DNA of 60,408 nt, from positions 1-60,408 of the forward strand of contig PLUL01000072.1 in NCBI GenBank assembly GCA_003164895.1, written 5' to 3'. A program made the translations under genes and the position numbers. Source of the stretch: Bacteroidota bacterium. Its GTDB lineage: Bacteria; Bacteroidota; Bacteroidia; Palsa-948. Positions 34,716-41,782 of this stretch are shown here, one piece after another. The notes beneath the pieces are model-generated. The model did not search any database and had not been told where the DNA came from. It was given only the letters and a program-made list of their open reading frames with translations. Numbering within the stretch: position 1 is the stretch's first letter; every line of letters starts with the position of its first letter.

Positions 34716-35479
34716 AATGTTACTTTATTTTTTACAGCGATTAATTTTGCAAAGATGCTTAGCGCAATTTCTTCCGGTCCTTCTGCGCCAATGTCAATTC
34801 CCATCGGCATATCGATTTTTTCAAGTTCTTCGGATGAAATATTCAATCCTTCGGTGAACATTTTTTTTGTCATCTCCACTTTCCGCTGACTGCCAATCAT
34901 TCCGAGATAAGCAAAAGATTTTTTCACACAGAAAGCGAGAATGTCCCTGTCGATCGGGTGGCTGTAAGTCATAATGCAAATATAAGTTTGCTCATCGAAC
35001 GGAAGTAATTTTAGTGCTTGTCCGAATGACAGATTCATTTTGTTAACGGCTTCCAGTTTGCAATCATCAATATATTCCTTTCGATCATCAATGACCACGG
35101 TTTCAAAATCGAATTCCGTGGCGAGTTTTGCGAGCGATTGTCCGGTATGTCCCGCTCCGAAAATGTAAAGTTTGTTTTTCTTCATGATGGGTTCGATATA
35201 AATTTCAACCGTGCCACCGCAGCACATGTCGTGTTGATGCAACAAATCGTGACGAAATAATTTTGGTTCTTTTGTCCCGATGAGTTCAATGGCATTTTTA
35301 ATTACATTTTTTTCAAGATCACCACCGCCAATCGTTCCGAATATTTTTCCGTTCTCAAAAACAATCATCTTTGCTCCAACTTTTCTCGGAGTGCTTCCTT
35401 TTGTGTTGACAATTGTGCATAACACCGCTTCCTTGCCGCCTTTTTGAATCTCAATTATTTTTTCAAAGATATTTTTCAC
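34691..35479 (-). CDS. xdhC: XdhC/CoxI-family molybdenum-hydroxylase maturation factor
   Basis: A 262-residue protein with both domains of the family. The N-terminal XdhC/CoxI domain has GSTPRKVGAKMIV and GTIGGGDLE, then LLHQHDMCCGG. The C-terminal Rossmann domain has LYIFGAGHTGQSLA. XdhC inserts the sulfurated molybdenum cofactor into xanthine-dehydrogenase-family enzymes. It overlaps the mocA-like gene by 4 bp and the SDR by 25 bp. Its presence beside benzoyl-CoA reductase suggests a molybdenum hydroxylase such as 4-hydroxybenzoyl-CoA reductase elsewhere in the genome. Confidence 0.88.
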   Translation of the reverse strand: MKNIFEKIIEIQKGGKEAVLCTIVNTKGSTPRKVGAKMIVFENGKIFGTIGGGDLEKNVIKNAIELIGTKEPKLFRHDLLHQHDMCCGGTVEIYIEPIMKKNKLYIFGAGHTGQSLAKLATEFDFETVVIDDRKEYIDDCKLEAVNKMNLSFGQALKLLPFDEQTYICIMTYSHPIDRDILAFCVKKSFAYLGMIGSQRKVEMTKKMFTEGLNISSEELEKIDMPMGIDIGAEGPEEIALSIFAKLIAVKNKVTLWKKELQS

Positions 35480-36066
35480 GATTTTACTGCGACATGTTTT
35501 TCGTAAATTTCAGGTGTGTTTATATTCAAAAGTACCGATTCATCTTCCACTTCAATAAATTTCTTACTGAAAGTTGAATAGAAATCTTTCAGATGAATGT
35601 TTGTGTCTTCAGTTGAAGAAATTTTCTTGAGAACTTTTTTTGAAACCAAAATTGGATGTCCGCTTTTCCTATTATATACCGGAATTGTAATGCCATTCAG
35701 ATTTTTATTTTTTATCATTTGACCCAATAGAAAAGAATTTACAAACGGATTATCTACATTCTGAATAAAACAATAATCACTGGAAATATTTTTAGCTCCC
35801 AACTGCAAAGAATAAAATTTCCCCTTATCGCTGTGATGATTCAAAACGATTTTACAAGTTTTATCAATAGCTTCAATTTTTTTTTCCCATTTTGATTCTG
35901 AAAGTTCCTGATTAAGCACAACTACAATTTCAGAAACTTCCTTATTATATGTATTAGCTAATTTTTGCAGAAAAGTAACTCCGTCAATTTCTAAAAAAGC
36001 TTTAGGGTAATTCATCCGTTCGGATTTTCCACCTGAAAGAATAATTGCTCCGAAAGTATTTTTCAT
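35476..36066 (-). CDS. MobA/MocA-like molybdenum-cofactor nucleotidyltransferase
   Basis: A 196-residue protein of the NTP-transferase fold. The N-terminal nucleotide-binding loop is ILSGGKSERMNYPKAFLEI. The central IQNVDNPFV has the metal-binding Asp, and SGHPILVSK lies further on, as in MocA/YgfJ proteins. Enzymes of this group attach CMP to molybdopterin for xanthine-oxidase-type hydroxylases. It is first in the mocA-xdhC-SDR operon, divergent from bcrC. Specificity (CTP rather than GTP) is inferred from the xdhC neighbour. Confidence 0.82.
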   Translation of the reverse strand: MKNTFGAIILSGGKSERMNYPKAFLEIDGVTFLQKLANTYNKEVSEIVVVLNQELSESKWEKKIEAIDKTCKIVLNHHSDKGKFYSLQLGAKNISSDYCFIQNVDNPFVNSFLLGQMIKNKNLNGITIPVYNRKSGHPILVSKKVLKKISSTEDTNIHLKDFYSTFSKKFIEVEDESVLLNINTPEIYEKHVAVKS

Positions 36067-36084
36067 AATCGGTTAATTTCTATC

Positions 36085-36092
36085 CGAAATTA
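36085..36092 (-). promoter_or_regulatory. -7-like box of the mocA-xdhC-SDR operon
   Basis: On the minus strand this reads TAATTTCG, one base from TAnnTTTG, 19 bp before the ATG at 36066. The FNR-like palindrome is centred about 41 bp upstream of the predicted start. Confidence 0.4.
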
Positions 36093-36114
36093 CTTTTCCT
36101 TCCTTTTGAAAAAC

Positions 36115-36128
36115 ATGATGAATATCAT
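36115..36128. promoter_or_regulatory. FNR/CRP-family-like operator between mocA and bcrC
   Basis: ATGAT-GAAT-ATCAT contains the TGAT-N4-ATCA core of the FNR box (TTGAT-N4-ATCAA). It lies in the 109-bp spacer between the divergent mocA and bcrC operons, about 41 bp from each predicted transcription start. That is the position typical of activation by FNR-type regulators. Other anaerobic benzoate clusters are controlled by FNR-like AadR or AcpR. Confidence 0.5.
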
Positions 36129-36150
36129 AGAATTTATTCTGTAATAAAAG

Positions 36151-36158
36151 TTACTTTG
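36151..36158 (+). promoter_or_regulatory. -7-like box of bcrCB
   Basis: TTACTTTG, one base off TAnnTTTG, 17 bp before the bcrC ATG. No -33 TTTG is present, as expected of an activator-dependent promoter. Confidence 0.4.
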
Positions 36159-36175
36159 CCTTAAATTACTACGAA

Positions 36176-37339
36176 ATGAAATCTTTTGAAGCCATCCTAA
36201 AAGAATGTGAAGGTTTAGCTTTCGACCTGAATTTTGCCAGAGCAAAAAAATGGAAAGCAGAAGACAAAAAAAGAATTCTTGTCGGCTATCTTCCTATTTA
36301 TGTCCCGCGCGAAATAATTCATGCAGCAAACGGATTGCCTGTTGGAATTATGGGAGCCGGAGACAGAAAGCAAATTATAAAGGGCGATGCTTATTATCAA
36401 TCGTACATCTGCCATCTTCCGCGAGGAATTATAGAAATGGCACTCGACAAGAACCTGGATGACTTTGACGGATTCATGTTTCCTGCTATTTGCGACTGCG
36501 TGCGGAATCTTTCGGGAATGTTCAAACTTTCCAAGAAAGGAAAGTTCCAACGCTACTTTGATTATCCTCAAAACTTTGATGTGCTCATCGGAGGAACATT
36601 TTATATCCAAGAGATGGAGAAGATTCTGGAAGATATGCAAGCAGTGAATGGTGTGAAAGTAACTCCTGAAGCAATTAATAAAGCCATCAAACTTTACAAC
36701 ACCAACCGTAGGCTGATCGAAGAGATATATAATATCCGCCAGCAATACCCATGGAGATTATCTGCTGTTGAAACCTATCACATTTTGCGTGCCGGAATTA
36801 CAATTCCTGTCGAAGAGCACAACGAAATGCTCGAACAGGTGGTAGAGCACATTCAAAGAGAACGAGGTGAGCCGATGGATAATATCCGCGTAGTGGTTAC
36901 AGGCTCATTCTGCGAACAGCCTCCCATCGGTTTGATAAAATCCATTGAGATGGCTGGATGTTATATTGTCGAGGATGATTTCATGCTTGGTTCAAGACAG
37001 ATCCAGGGAGATATAAATGATAACAGCAAGAACCCGCTGGAAGCTCTTGCAGATGCGTACATCCATCAGAGCACATTTACTTCCTGTTTTTACGATGTTG
37101 AAAATCCGAGAGGAAAAAGACTGGTCAAACTCGCGAAAGAAAGAAATGCCGATGGAATAATTTTTTCCGCGGCAAGTTTCTGCGATCCCGCTTTGCTGGA
37201 TCGTCCGCAAATGCAACAAGAATGTGATGCTGCGGGAATTCCACACATTAATTTCCAGTACCACGAAAATACCGGTCAGTTCAAGGTTATTAAAGAACAA
37301 GCAGGAACTTTTTCAGATTCAATCAAATTATGGGCTTAA
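36176..37339 (+). CDS. bcrC: Benzoyl-CoA reductase subunit C
   Basis: With BcrB it forms the active-site module that reduces the aromatic ring of benzoyl-CoA to the 1,5-diene. The 387-residue length matches BcrC. Candidate [4Fe-4S] ligands are Cys79 (SYICHLPRG), Cys106/Cys108 (AICDCVRNLSGMF) and Cys336 (ASFCDPALLDRP). The family's C-terminal INFQYHENTGQF is present. Members of the related 2-hydroxyacyl-CoA dehydratases lack the long near-identical stretches seen here (DGFMFPAICDCVRNLSG). It starts the + strand operon with bcrB 60 bp behind, downstream of an FNR-like box. Confidence 0.92.
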   Translation: MKSFEAILKECEGLAFDLNFARAKKWKAEDKKRILVGYLPIYVPREIIHAANGLPVGIMGAGDRKQIIKGDAYYQSYICHLPRGIIEMALDKNLDDFDGFMFPAICDCVRNLSGMFKLSKKGKFQRYFDYPQNFDVLIGGTFYIQEMEKILEDMQAVNGVKVTPEAINKAIKLYNTNRRLIEEIYNIRQQYPWRLSAVETYHILRAGITIPVEEHNEMLEQVVEHIQRERGEPMDNIRVVVTGSFCEQPPIGLIKSIEMAGCYIVEDDFMLGSRQIQGDINDNSKNPLEALADAYIHQSTFTSCFYDVENPRGKRLVKLAKERNADGIIFSAASFCDPALLDRPQMQQECDAAGIPHINFQYHENTGQFKVIKEQAGTFSDSIKLWA

Positions 37340-37340
37340 T

Positions 37341-37377
37341 CTTCGAAAAACGAAACTGTACGAACAATACGAAATAC
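37341..37377. repeat. Dispersed TACGAA-type intergenic repeat, copy 1
   Basis: A tract built on CGAAAAACGAA and GTACGAACAATACGAA between bcrC and bcrB. Related tracts lie at 39395-39426 and 45031-45065. Confidence 0.5.
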
Positions 37378-37398
37378 AAATTTTGTAAAACATAAATC

Positions 37399-38700
37399 AT
37401 GGCAGACCCCAAAGAAGCAATTAAAGAAAAAAGCATGGTCATTCAAAAAGACATGCTTGCAAAACAATTTCATGATCTCAGTAAAGCAAAGGAGCTCGGA
37501 AAAAAAGTGGTGTACACTTTTGTGCCGGGAAACCTGACGGAACTTATCCTTTCGTTCGATATGCTGCCTGTATATCCGGAGATCAACGCCCTGCAATCCG
37601 GAATGAGAAAAAAATCTGCTGCTTACATTCGTGAAGCGGAAAAGATGGGACACTCCGAAGACGTTTGTACTTACGTGAAGTGCGATGTCGGAATGATGCT
37701 CAACGGAAACATCGGCCCCACAGGAGAACAGCTTCCGAAGCCTGATCTCTTGTTATTAAGTTACACAGGATGTTTCACTTTCTTGAAATGGTTTGAAAAC
37801 CTAGAGCGTTTATATCCCGGAGTTCCGGTTGCCATGCTTCACACTCCTTACCAGGAAGACGGAAAGATCACCAAAGATCAAACCGATTACATGGTGAAGC
37901 AATTGAACGAGGAAGTGATTCCGAAAATGGAAAAAGTTACCGGAAAGAAATTTGATCCTGCTAAGCTTTCTAAACTAATGGAGAACTCTGCAAAAGCAGA
38001 AGATCTTTTGGTAAAGATTTTAGAAAGTGCAAAAAGAAAACCATCTCCTATTGATGCGTATTTTGCAGGGGTATATTACATCGGTCCTATTTTCACCGCA
38101 TTTCGTGGAACAGAATCTGCTGTTGAATATTACACTGAACTGTGGAGTGAAGTGCAGGAGAGAATTAAATTGGGATTGGGACCTGTTACTCCTGAAGGAG
38201 AATTGAAGGAAGAAAAATATCGTTTGGTAATGGAAGGTCCTCCAAATTGGACAAACTTCCGTGAGTTCTGGAAAATATTTTACGACATGGGTGCGGTGAT
38301 TGTTGCTTCAACTTATACAAAAGTTGGCGGAGTGTATGACCAGGGATTCCGCCATGACCCGAAAAATCCGTTGGAGAGTTTATCAAGATATTGCATGGGT
38401 GTTTATACAAATCTGAATCTTCCGCAGCGTGTGGATTTGATTGAGAAATATGTAAAAGAATATAAGGCAGACGGATTTCTCATCAATTCAATCAAGAGCT
38501 GCAATTCGTTTTCAGCAGGGCAGTTGATGATTATGCGCCAGATAGAACAGCGCACCGGAGTTCCGGTAGGATTTATCGAAAGCGATTTGGTTGACCCGCG
38601 CTATTTCTCTTACGCAAACATTAAAAACCGTTTGGAATCTTATTTTCAGATGTTAGAGCAAAGGAAAATTATATTGAAACAGGAGGGAGTAGCAGTTTAA
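37399..38700 (+). CDS. bcrB: Benzoyl-CoA reductase subunit B
   Basis: Partner of BcrC in the catalytic module. The 433 residues match the usual length. Candidate cluster ligands are Cys90 and Cys95 (EDVCTYVKCDVGMM), Cys125 (SYTGCFTFLKWFE) and Cys368 (IKSCNSFSAGQ). GFIESDLVDPRYFS is the C-terminal substrate-side motif of the family. It follows bcrC on the same strand; bcrA, normally next, is displaced by about 1.1 kb of inserted small genes. Confidence 0.92.
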   Translation: MADPKEAIKEKSMVIQKDMLAKQFHDLSKAKELGKKVVYTFVPGNLTELILSFDMLPVYPEINALQSGMRKKSAAYIREAEKMGHSEDVCTYVKCDVGMMLNGNIGPTGEQLPKPDLLLLSYTGCFTFLKWFENLERLYPGVPVAMLHTPYQEDGKITKDQTDYMVKQLNEEVIPKMEKVTGKKFDPAKLSKLMENSAKAEDLLVKILESAKRKPSPIDAYFAGVYYIGPIFTAFRGTESAVEYYTELWSEVQERIKLGLGPVTPEGELKEEKYRLVMEGPPNWTNFREFWKIFYDMGAVIVASTYTKVGGVYDQGFRHDPKNPLESLSRYCMGVYTNLNLPQRVDLIEKYVKEYKADGFLINSIKSCNSFSAGQLMIMRQIEQRTGVPVGFIESDLVDPRYFSYANIKNRLESYFQMLEQRKIILKQEGVAV

Positions 38701-38733
38701 ATACAGAACAATTGAATAACGAATGACTAATAA

Positions 38734-39021
38734 TTACTTCATCGCCTTGCCATGAATAACATTGTAAATAACAATCTGCTTGTGAATGATCTTGTAAACA
38801 AAAATATAGTTCTGTTCAAAAGTGGCACAGTGAAAATTTTCTTTGGCAAACTTTGCAAAACGGCAAATCGGGTATTTATCGGGAGAAATAGCCAAACTCT
38901 GAGCAAATCTTTTCATTCTATCCAAATATTCTTCAGCAGTATCGGGATACCCTTTTTCAGAAATGTATGCGCCAATGGAAGCAATGCTCTTTTCGGCTTT
39001 TGGTCTGGTAATAACTTTCAT
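38734..39021 (-). CDS. RelE/ParE-family toxin
   Basis: A 95-residue protein with the family layout: a helical N-terminus (KAEKSIASIGAYISEKGYPDTAEEYLDRMKRFA), PDKYPICRFAKFAKENFH, then FVYKIIHKQIVIYNVIHGK. RelE/ParE proteins cleave mRNA or inhibit gyrase. Its ATG overlaps the antitoxin stop (ATGA at 39021). It lies on the minus strand between bcrB and bcrA, so it is read against the reductase operon. Confidence 0.8.
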   Translation of the reverse strand: MKVITRPKAEKSIASIGAYISEKGYPDTAEEYLDRMKRFAQSLAISPDKYPICRFAKFAKENFHCATFEQNYIFVYKIIHKQIVIYNVIHGKAMK

Positions 39022-39302
39022 GAACGTTTTTTCAATCCTTTTTTAATGCGATTGAAAACAATCTCTACATCTTCCCCGGGACCATCATTTTCCATTTCAA
39101 TGATAAGTTGGTCAATTTCTTCGTCTGTGGCGGGGCGCGAAGGATTGGTCCAATTGTATTCTACCGCTGGTTCGCTCACAATATGGGTACTGACAGCATT
39201 CGGTTCAATAAATACGGATTTCACAAAACCAACTGTTTTTAAAAATGACGACAGAAACTTTGCATGAGCAACGCTGTCTGTTTTTACTATGAGTGTTTGC
39301 AT
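39018..39302 (-). CDS. Antitoxin of the RelE/ParE pair
   Basis: A 94-residue acidic protein upstream of and overlapping the toxin gene. NPSRPATDEEIDQLIIEMEND and a lysine-rich C-terminus (NRIKKGLKKRS) are typical of small Bacteroidota antitoxins. The N-terminal part (MQTLIVKTDSVAHAKFLSSFL) could be the dimer domain. Function is inferred from size, order and overlap. Confidence 0.7.
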   Translation of the reverse strand: MQTLIVKTDSVAHAKFLSSFLKTVGFVKSVFIEPNAVSTHIVSEPAVEYNWTNPSRPATDEEIDQLIIEMENDGPGEDVEIVFNRIKKGLKKRS

Positions 39303-39394
39303 GATTTAATTTTTTAACAAAAATACAAAAAAGTTTGAATAGATTATACGCGGCAAGGTGGCAGATTTGGAAGTGGGGATGAAGAAATAAAATC

Positions 39395-39426
39395 TACGAA
39401 AAACGAATCGGTACGAATTTACGAAT
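39395..39426. repeat. Dispersed TACGAA-type intergenic repeat, copy 2
   Basis: TACGAAAAACGAATCGG followed by TACGAATTTACGAAT. Closely related to 45031-45065 and more distantly to 37341-37377. Confidence 0.55.
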
Positions 39427-39435
39427 GAGGAGTGG

Positions 39436-39443
39436 TATATTTG
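39436..39443 (+). promoter_or_regulatory. -7 box of the small gene at 39473
   Basis: TATATTTG, a perfect TAnnTTTG, 29 bp before the ATG at 39473. It excludes the in-frame ATG at 39425 as start if used. Confidence 0.55.
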
Positions 39444-39472
39444 AGGAAACATTAATAATTAAAACAAATACA

Positions 39473-39706
39473 ATGAGAGAAGAAACAAGATGGGTCACAG
39501 TTGAACTCAACAAAAATTCAGGTCATAATATGTTTGAAATATTGACCAATTCTTCAAAATTTCTTCAATACTATACACGGATATTTAAGGATTATGAAGA
39601 AACAAAGCAATCATACATAAAAGATGGTTACAGAATAATTCAAGAAGAGCCTGACAAGTTCAAATTTGTTGCTGAAAAGAAGTTCACTTATAATGACGAA
39701 GAATAG
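39473..39706 (+). CDS. Small acidic protein of unknown function
   Basis: A 77-residue protein (MREETRWVTVEL.., ending FTYNDEE), predicted alpha/beta, with no signal or membrane helix. The upstream ATG at 39425 lies before a perfect -7 box, so 39473 is preferred. It has its own promoter and an inverted repeat behind it. It stands alone between the toxin-antitoxin pair and bcrA, and looks like part of the inserted segment. I do not recognise it. Confidence 0.55.
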   Translation: MREETRWVTVELNKNSGHNMFEILTNSSKFLQYYTRIFKDYEETKQSYIKDGYRIIQEEPDKFKFVAEKKFTYNDEE

Positions 39707-39739
39707 AAAAACGGCATATAACAAGGGGTTTGAGCTAGG

Positions 39740-39762
39740 GGCATTAAGATGTTCTTAGTGCC
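39740..39762 (+). other. Hairpin between small gene and bcrA
   Basis: GGCATTAAGA-TGT-TCTTAGTGCC: a 10-bp stem with one G-T pair. It is enclosed by ACGGCA/TGCCGT at 39711-39716 and 39759-39764. No T run follows, so termination is uncertain. Confidence 0.45.
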
Positions 39763-39811
39763 GTGTTGAAAATAAAAATGAAATGAATAACAATTAACGA
39801 AAAACCTTTTC

Positions 39812-41233
39812 ATGAACAAATACTATCTCGGAGTTGACCTCGGTTCAACCACATCCAAAGCGGTAATCATCAATGAGGACGATGAAATTATCGGTCGCGG
39901 CATCACTAACACGCGTTCCAATTATTCTGTTGCTGCGGATATTGCGCGCGACGAAGCCGTTTACAATGCACGCTTTTCCATCCTTCAGAAAAAAATGGAA
40001 GATGAAATGAAAGCCAAGCCCGAGTACAAAAGATATATCGTTGACTTGGAAAGTGTTTTTCAATACGAGCAGTTCAAGGTTCGCTTGGATAAATTGGGAG
40101 ATGAATTGGTGAAAACCTGCAATGCATTTTTTAAGGATGAAAAAAAGCGCGATGAAATTCTAGGATATCTGAGAAGCATTCGTAAAGTGTTCAAGCCCGT
40201 TATCAAGCACGATTATCTGTACAACAATCTCGGATCAAAAAATCAATTCTTTCGCGATATTGTTTCTGAAAAATATAACGAAGAGGTGAACAAGCTCGAT
40301 ATGTCGCTCTTCGAACCGCTGATGACAGTGTGGGATAAGAGCATCAGCCCTGCCGAAAACGAACGCGTTACCTTTAATTTCAAGGAACTTGTTCATAAAG
40401 CGATGGATGAACTTAAAGAGAAGTACAAAAACCTTCCTGAAACTTCTGCCGATAACAAGAGCGTGAACTTTGATGCTGAAATGAATTTGCTGAAAGGAAA
40501 TTTCGACCATGTTTCAGAAACCCTTCGTCAGCATATTGACGAAATTGCTGATATAGAATTTCATATTGAGAACATGACAGGCACTGGTTACGGTCGTGCC
40601 TTGTTGCCTTTCCCTCAGGATTGCATTCGTTCCGAAATTTTATGTCATGCTTTTGGCGCGCACGCAATTTTTCCTGAAACAAGAACAGTTCTTGATATTG
40701 GCGGACAAGACACAAAAGCAATTCAAGTAGATAAATACGGATTAGTAACAAGTTTCCAAATGAACGACCGTTGCGCTGCAGGTTGCGGACGCTATCTCGG
40801 TTACATTGCTGATGAAATGAGCATTTCACTGAATGAATTGGGTCCAATGGCAATGAAGGCGGATAAAGAAGTGGTGATTTGTTCTACCTGCACCGTGTTT
40901 GCCGGAGCAGAGCTTCGCGAACTTACCAACCTTGGCGAAAAACGCGAAGACATTCTTGGTGGATTGCACAAAGCCATCATCATGCGTGCGATGTCGCTCA
41001 TTGCCCGTTCGGGCGGTGTATTCAACGAATTTACTTTTACCGGAGGCGTTGCACGTAATCCTGCAGTTATAAAATATCTCACGCAATTGGTTAAGGAGAA
41101 TTACGGCAATAACATCAAAATAAACATTCACACAGATTCTATTTTCATGGGTGCGCTTGGTGGTGCCATGTTTGCCCGCAGAAATATTCAGGCGGAACTA
41201 CCCTCAGCGAAGAAAGGGAAGCAAGTAGCGTAG
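39812..41233 (+). CDS. bcrA: Benzoyl-CoA reductase, ATP-binding subunit A
   Basis: The larger ATPase subunit of class I benzoyl-CoA reductase. Motifs: YYLGVDLGSTTSKAVII (phosphate loop), TGTGYGRALLPFP, VLDIGGQDTKAI, the cluster cysteines Cys321/325 (DRCAAGCGRYLG) and Cys357/360 (VICSTCTVFAGAE), and FTGGVARNP. A roughly 200-residue insertion lies between the phosphate loop and TGTGYG. BcrA/BadF (about 440 residues) also carry an insertion there; BcrD does not. At 473 residues this is slightly longer. It has the same strand and order as bcrCB, but is separated from bcrB by the toxin-antitoxin pair and a small gene. Confidence 0.92.
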   Translation: MNKYYLGVDLGSTTSKAVIINEDDEIIGRGITNTRSNYSVAADIARDEAVYNARFSILQKKMEDEMKAKPEYKRYIVDLESVFQYEQFKVRLDKLGDELVKTCNAFFKDEKKRDEILGYLRSIRKVFKPVIKHDYLYNNLGSKNQFFRDIVSEKYNEEVNKLDMSLFEPLMTVWDKSISPAENERVTFNFKELVHKAMDELKEKYKNLPETSADNKSVNFDAEMNLLKGNFDHVSETLRQHIDEIADIEFHIENMTGTGYGRALLPFPQDCIRSEILCHAFGAHAIFPETRTVLDIGGQDTKAIQVDKYGLVTSFQMNDRCAAGCGRYLGYIADEMSISLNELGPMAMKADKEVVICSTCTVFAGAELRELTNLGEKREDILGGLHKAIIMRAMSLIARSGGVFNEFTFTGGVARNPAVIKYLTQLVKENYGNNIKINIHTDSIFMGALGGAMFARRNIQAELPSAKKGKQVA

Positions 41234-41255
41234 GAGTTATTGATTCTTCTCGCGG

Positions 41256-41708
41256 ATGTTTGGGCGCGCCTCTCGCTTCGCTCAAGTCAGGCTATCCGTT
41301 TCAATCTTTGCGAGGCGCGAAGGATTTCCACTTCTATCCTTCGCGCAACATGCAACCAATACCCTCAAAAAAACATTACAGATGCATGTATCTGAAGGCA
41401 CAGACACCAAAACAACTGTATTTGCCCATGTATCTACAGGCATAGGCACTAAAACAACTGTATTTGCTCATGTACCTGCAGGCATAGACACACAAACAAC
41501 TGTATTTGCCCGAGTCTCTGCAGGTACAGACACCAAAACAACTGTGTTTGCCCATGTATCTACAAGCATAGACATCAAAACAACTGTATTTTATATTGTA
41601 CCTGCAGATATAGACATCAAACCAACTGTAATTACCCATGTACCTGCTGGTACTGACAGCATTGTAATTGCTTTTAGGTCTGTTCATCTAAATATAAGGA
41701 AGAATTAA
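41256..41708 (+). CDS. Doubtful repetitive ORF over a 42-bp tandem repeat
   Basis: An ATG-started 150-codon frame. The first 40 codons (MFGRASRFAQV..) are arginine-rich and look like translated intergenic DNA. From about codon 44 it consists of 14-residue units of the type GTDTKTTVFAHVST. Because 42 is a multiple of three and the repeat avoids stops, at least one minus-strand frame is open too, so openness is weak evidence. If translated, it would be a small beta-repeat protein. Confidence 0.25.
   Translation: MFGRASRFAQVRLSVSIFARREGFPLLSFAQHATNTLKKTLQMHVSEGTDTKTTVFAHVSTGIGTKTTVFAHVPAGIDTQTTVFARVSAGTDTKTTVFAHVSTSIDIKTTVFYIVPADIDIKPTVITHVPAGTDSIVIAFRSVHLNIRKN
41385..41678. repeat. Seven-copy 42-bp tandem repeat
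   Basis: Contiguous units starting at 41385, of the form CATGTAYCTGCAGGCATAGA then CACCAAAACAACTGTATTTGCC. Units 1-4 are close to each other, units 5-7 increasingly diverged. No spacers separate them, so it is a minisatellite rather than a CRISPR. Confidence 0.9.
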
Positions 41709-41712
41709 TTTG

Positions 41713-41720
41713 TATCTTTG
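41713..41720 (+). promoter_or_regulatory. -7 box of the lipoprotein gene at 41783
   Basis: TATCTTTG, a perfect TAnnTTTG match, 62 bp before the start codon. No convincing -33 box. Confidence 0.5.
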
Positions 41721-41782
41721 GCTTCACAACGAGATATTTTATAACCTATTATTACTTTTCTTTCTAAAACAATAAGATTAAT

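Noticed and set aside
39711-39764. Integron attC-like site behind the small gene at 39473
   Set aside because: The outer arms ACGGCA/TGCCGT and an inner stem resemble an attC, but the GTTRRRY core is not met and no integrase is in the window.
16510-41233. Class II (BamBCDEFGHI, tungsten) benzoyl-CoA reductase
   Set aside because: No tungsten oxidoreductase, heterodisulfide-reductase-like or NADH-dehydrogenase-like genes are present; the subunits are clearly of the ATP-dependent class.
28090-41233. Reading the bcr genes as ordinary 2-hydroxyacyl-CoA dehydratase and activator
   Set aside because: Four subunits with the right lengths, a long insertion in BcrA, and Dch, Had and Oah as neighbours fit benzoyl-CoA reductase much better.
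41385-41678. Possible CRISPR array
   Set aside because: The 42-bp units are contiguous with no spacers between them and no cas genes are nearby; it is a minisatellite.
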